Of a DNA stretch of 6,823 nucleotides, positions 5,266-6,823 are shown in pieces (positions within the stretch are counted from its first letter, which is position 1; each line of letters starts with the position of its first letter). The stretch is from Bacteroidales bacterium UBA2295 (GTDB lineage: Bacteria > Bacteroidota > Bacteroidia > Bacteroidales > Tenuifilaceae): contig DDWD01000170.1 in assembly GCA_002345825.1 (NCBI GenBank), positions 1-6,823 of the forward strand, read 5' to 3'. The position numbers and the translations under genes were made by a program. A model generated the notes under the pieces. That model had not been told where the DNA came from. It saw only the letters and a program-made list of their open reading frames with translations, and made no database searches.

Positions 5266-6823
5266 ATGAGCTATCTCGTTTTCGAAAAGAGTGAACTGGT
5301 AAACCTAGAATACTCCCTCAACAAGGAGATCCTCAGCACCAACCGTGCAGGAGGCTATTTTAGCACAACCATAGTGCTTTGCAACACCCGTAAGTACCAC
5401 GGGCTCATGGTTCTTCCACTCGATCAGTTTGATGGAGAGAACCACGTTCTGCTCTCGTCGGTGGACGAAACCGTTGTTCAGCATGGCAAGGAATTTAATT
5501 TGGGAATACACCGTTTCCCAGGCATCTACGAGCCACGAGGGCATAAATACATTATTGATTTTGAGTACGAACCCACCCCCAAAATTACCTATAGGGTTGG
5601 TGGTGTGGTGCTGGAGAAAGAACTTCTTTTTGTTCACAACGAGGAGCAGTTCATGATTCGATATACCTTAAAGGATGCGCACAGCCCTACCAAAATCAGA
5701 ATAAAACCCTTCCTTGCTTTCAGAAATGCACACAAGCTATCCAAATCGAATCTATACGCCGACAAGCGGTATCGCGAGGTACAAAATGGGGTAAAGTATA
5801 AACTCTACCAAGGGTTTCCGTACCTGCATATGCAGCTAAACAAGCAAAACGAGTTTGTTGCAGTACCCGATTGGTACTATAACATTGAGTACAAAGAGGA
5901 AGTAAACAGAGGATACGAGGGGCATGAGGATTTGTTTGTCCCGGGTTATTTCGAGGTATCCATAAAAAAAGGCGAAAGCATAATTTTTTCTGCATCAACC
6001 ATTGAGCAGCAAACCAACTCGCTAACCCGAAAGTATAATGCAGAGGTGAAACGCAGGCCGTTAAAGGACAACTTGGAGAACTGCTTGCGCAACGCAGCTC
6101 AACAATTCATAGTAAAACGAGAACGGAAAACAGAGGTAATAGCTGGTTTCCCATGGTTTGGTCGCTGGGGGCGCGACACGTTCATTGCGCTGCCTGGACT
6201 TACCCTAACCATCGATGATCCAAAATCGTGCAAGGATGTTCTTGACACCATGTCGAAAGAATTAAAAGATGGTCTCTTCCCAAATATGGGGAATGCGGTT
6301 TCGTCGGCCTTCAACTCTGTTGATGCTCCTCTATGGTACTTCTGGGCTGTGCAAATGTATGCCGATTACACCAACAGCTTCGACGAGGTTTGGAAATTGT
6401 ACGGAAAAAAGATGAAAGCAATACTAAATGCTTACCGAAGCGGGGATCTGCCATACAATATTAGGATGCACAACAACGGCTTGATATGGGCTGGCGAAAA
6501 GGGCGTTGCACTTACATGGATGGATGCCGTGGTACACGGATTGCCAGTAACACCCCGAACCGGATATCAGGTTGAGATTAATGCGCTTTGGTACAACGCC
6601 ATTAAGACCACCCTTGGATTTGCTAAAACATTTAAAGACAATAAGTTCATCGCCGAATGGGAACCTATTGCTCAACAGGTAGCCGAATCGTTTAAAGATA
6701 CTTTTTGGTATAATCCCAAGCAGTACCTGGCCGATTTTGTTGATGAAAGTGGACAGAATATCGATGTAAGACCAAACCAAATATTTGCCACATCACTGCC
6801 ATACAGCCCAATTACCGATGAGA
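5266..6823 (+). CDS. Glycogen debranching enzyme, amylo-alpha-1,6-glucosidase (GH133 type), 3' end cut off
   Basis: This cytosolic enzyme removes alpha-1,6-linked branch glucose from glycogen or limit dextrin. The open frame runs 519 codons to the window edge. Family members in this phylum are about 650 residues, so roughly four fifths is present. The N-terminus MSYLVFEKSELVNLEYSL and the segment TNRAGGYFSTTIVLCNTRKYHGLMV (residues ~25-49) match the N-terminal beta-sandwich domain (GDE_N, about 1-230). The (alpha/alpha) barrel domain (GDE_C) begins near 265 and shows AGFPWFGRWGRDTFIALPG (293-311, Asp304), TWMDA (417-421, Asp420) and the motif PRTGYQVEINALWYNA (430-445, Glu437). By analogy with eukaryotic debranching enzymes the TWMD aspartate is a likely catalytic residue; the partner acid would be further downstream. 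The ATG at 5266 fits the family N-terminus, although no Shine-Dalgarno precedes it. Neighbouring glycogen or GH57 genes may follow, but that is not visible. Confidence 0.95.
   Translation, partial: MSYLVFEKSELVNLEYSLNKEILSTNRAGGYFSTTIVLCNTRKYHGLMVLPLDQFDGENHVLLSSVDETVVQHGKEFNLGIHRFPGIYEPRGHKYIIDFEYEPTPKITYRVGGVVLEKELLFVHNEEQFMIRYTLKDAHSPTKIRIKPFLAFRNAHKLSKSNLYADKRYREVQNGVKYKLYQGFPYLHMQLNKQNEFVAVPDWYYNIEYKEEVNRGYEGHEDLFVPGYFEVSIKKGESIIFSASTIEQQTNSLTRKYNAEVKRRPLKDNLENCLRNAAQQFIVKRERKTEVIAGFPWFGRWGRDTFIALPGLTLTIDDPKSCKDVLDTMSKELKDGLFPNMGNAVSSAFNSVDAPLWYFWAVQMYADYTNSFDEVWKLYGKKMKAILNAYRSGDLPYNIRMHNNGLIWAGEKGVALTWMDAVVHGLPVTPRTGYQVEINALWYNAIKTTLGFAKTFKDNKFIAEWEPIAQQVAESFKDTFWYNPKQYLADFVDESGQNIDVRPNQIFATSLPYSPITDE

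Noticed and set aside
5305..6780. Minus-strand open frames of 70-118 codons opposite the debranching enzyme (near 5305-5637, 5720-5998, 6099-6314, 6424-6780)
   Set aside because: They are antisense shadows of a strongly supported gene and show no recognisable domains or start context.

Overview
The window is ordinary-looking chromosome from a Bacteroidota bacterium, most likely Bacteroidales. Five lines of evidence support this: lipoproteins that join an N-terminal DUF4369-like region to a TlpA-type thioredoxin fold; an LpxH-type lipid A enzyme, so the cell has an outer membrane; a GH133-type glycogen debranching enzyme with the N-terminus usual for this phylum; almost no Shine-Dalgarno sequences before the start codons; and several TTG/TTTG-N~19-TAnnTTTG promoter-like elements of the Bacteroidetes sigma-factor type. 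I see no tRNA, rRNA, CRISPR array, transposon or phage gene.

Layout: five genes run leftward on the minus strand from about 5000 to 1. In transcription order they are a TlpA-like lipoprotein with an intact CNDC redox motif (5000-3813), a paralogous lipoprotein that has lost both redox cysteines (3710-2538), lpxH (2529-1756), an integral membrane protein with two 'nucleoside recognition'/Gate domains (1613-654), and thyA (575-1, cut by the window edge). One gene runs rightward: the glycogen debranching enzyme (5266-6823, cut by the window edge). The 265 bp between 5000 and 5266 is a divergent regulatory region.

How the genes fit together: the cysteine-less lipoprotein and lpxH are 8 bp apart and almost certainly co-transcribed, so this block has an envelope theme. 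Promoter-like elements before the first lipoprotein, the second lipoprotein, the Gate protein and thyA suggest several short, partly overlapping transcription units rather than one operon. thyA (dTMP synthesis) and the debranching enzyme (glycogen breakdown) are housekeeping genes with no evident functional tie to the lipoproteins.

The items most worth a second look are the redox-dead TlpA paralog beside its intact sister, a perfect 9+9 bp palindrome in the leader of the Gate gene, and a 12-codon leader ORF with a strong Shine-Dalgarno that is in frame with the debranching enzyme and separated from it by a single stop codon. I do not see convincing evidence of a wholly new multi-gene system here.
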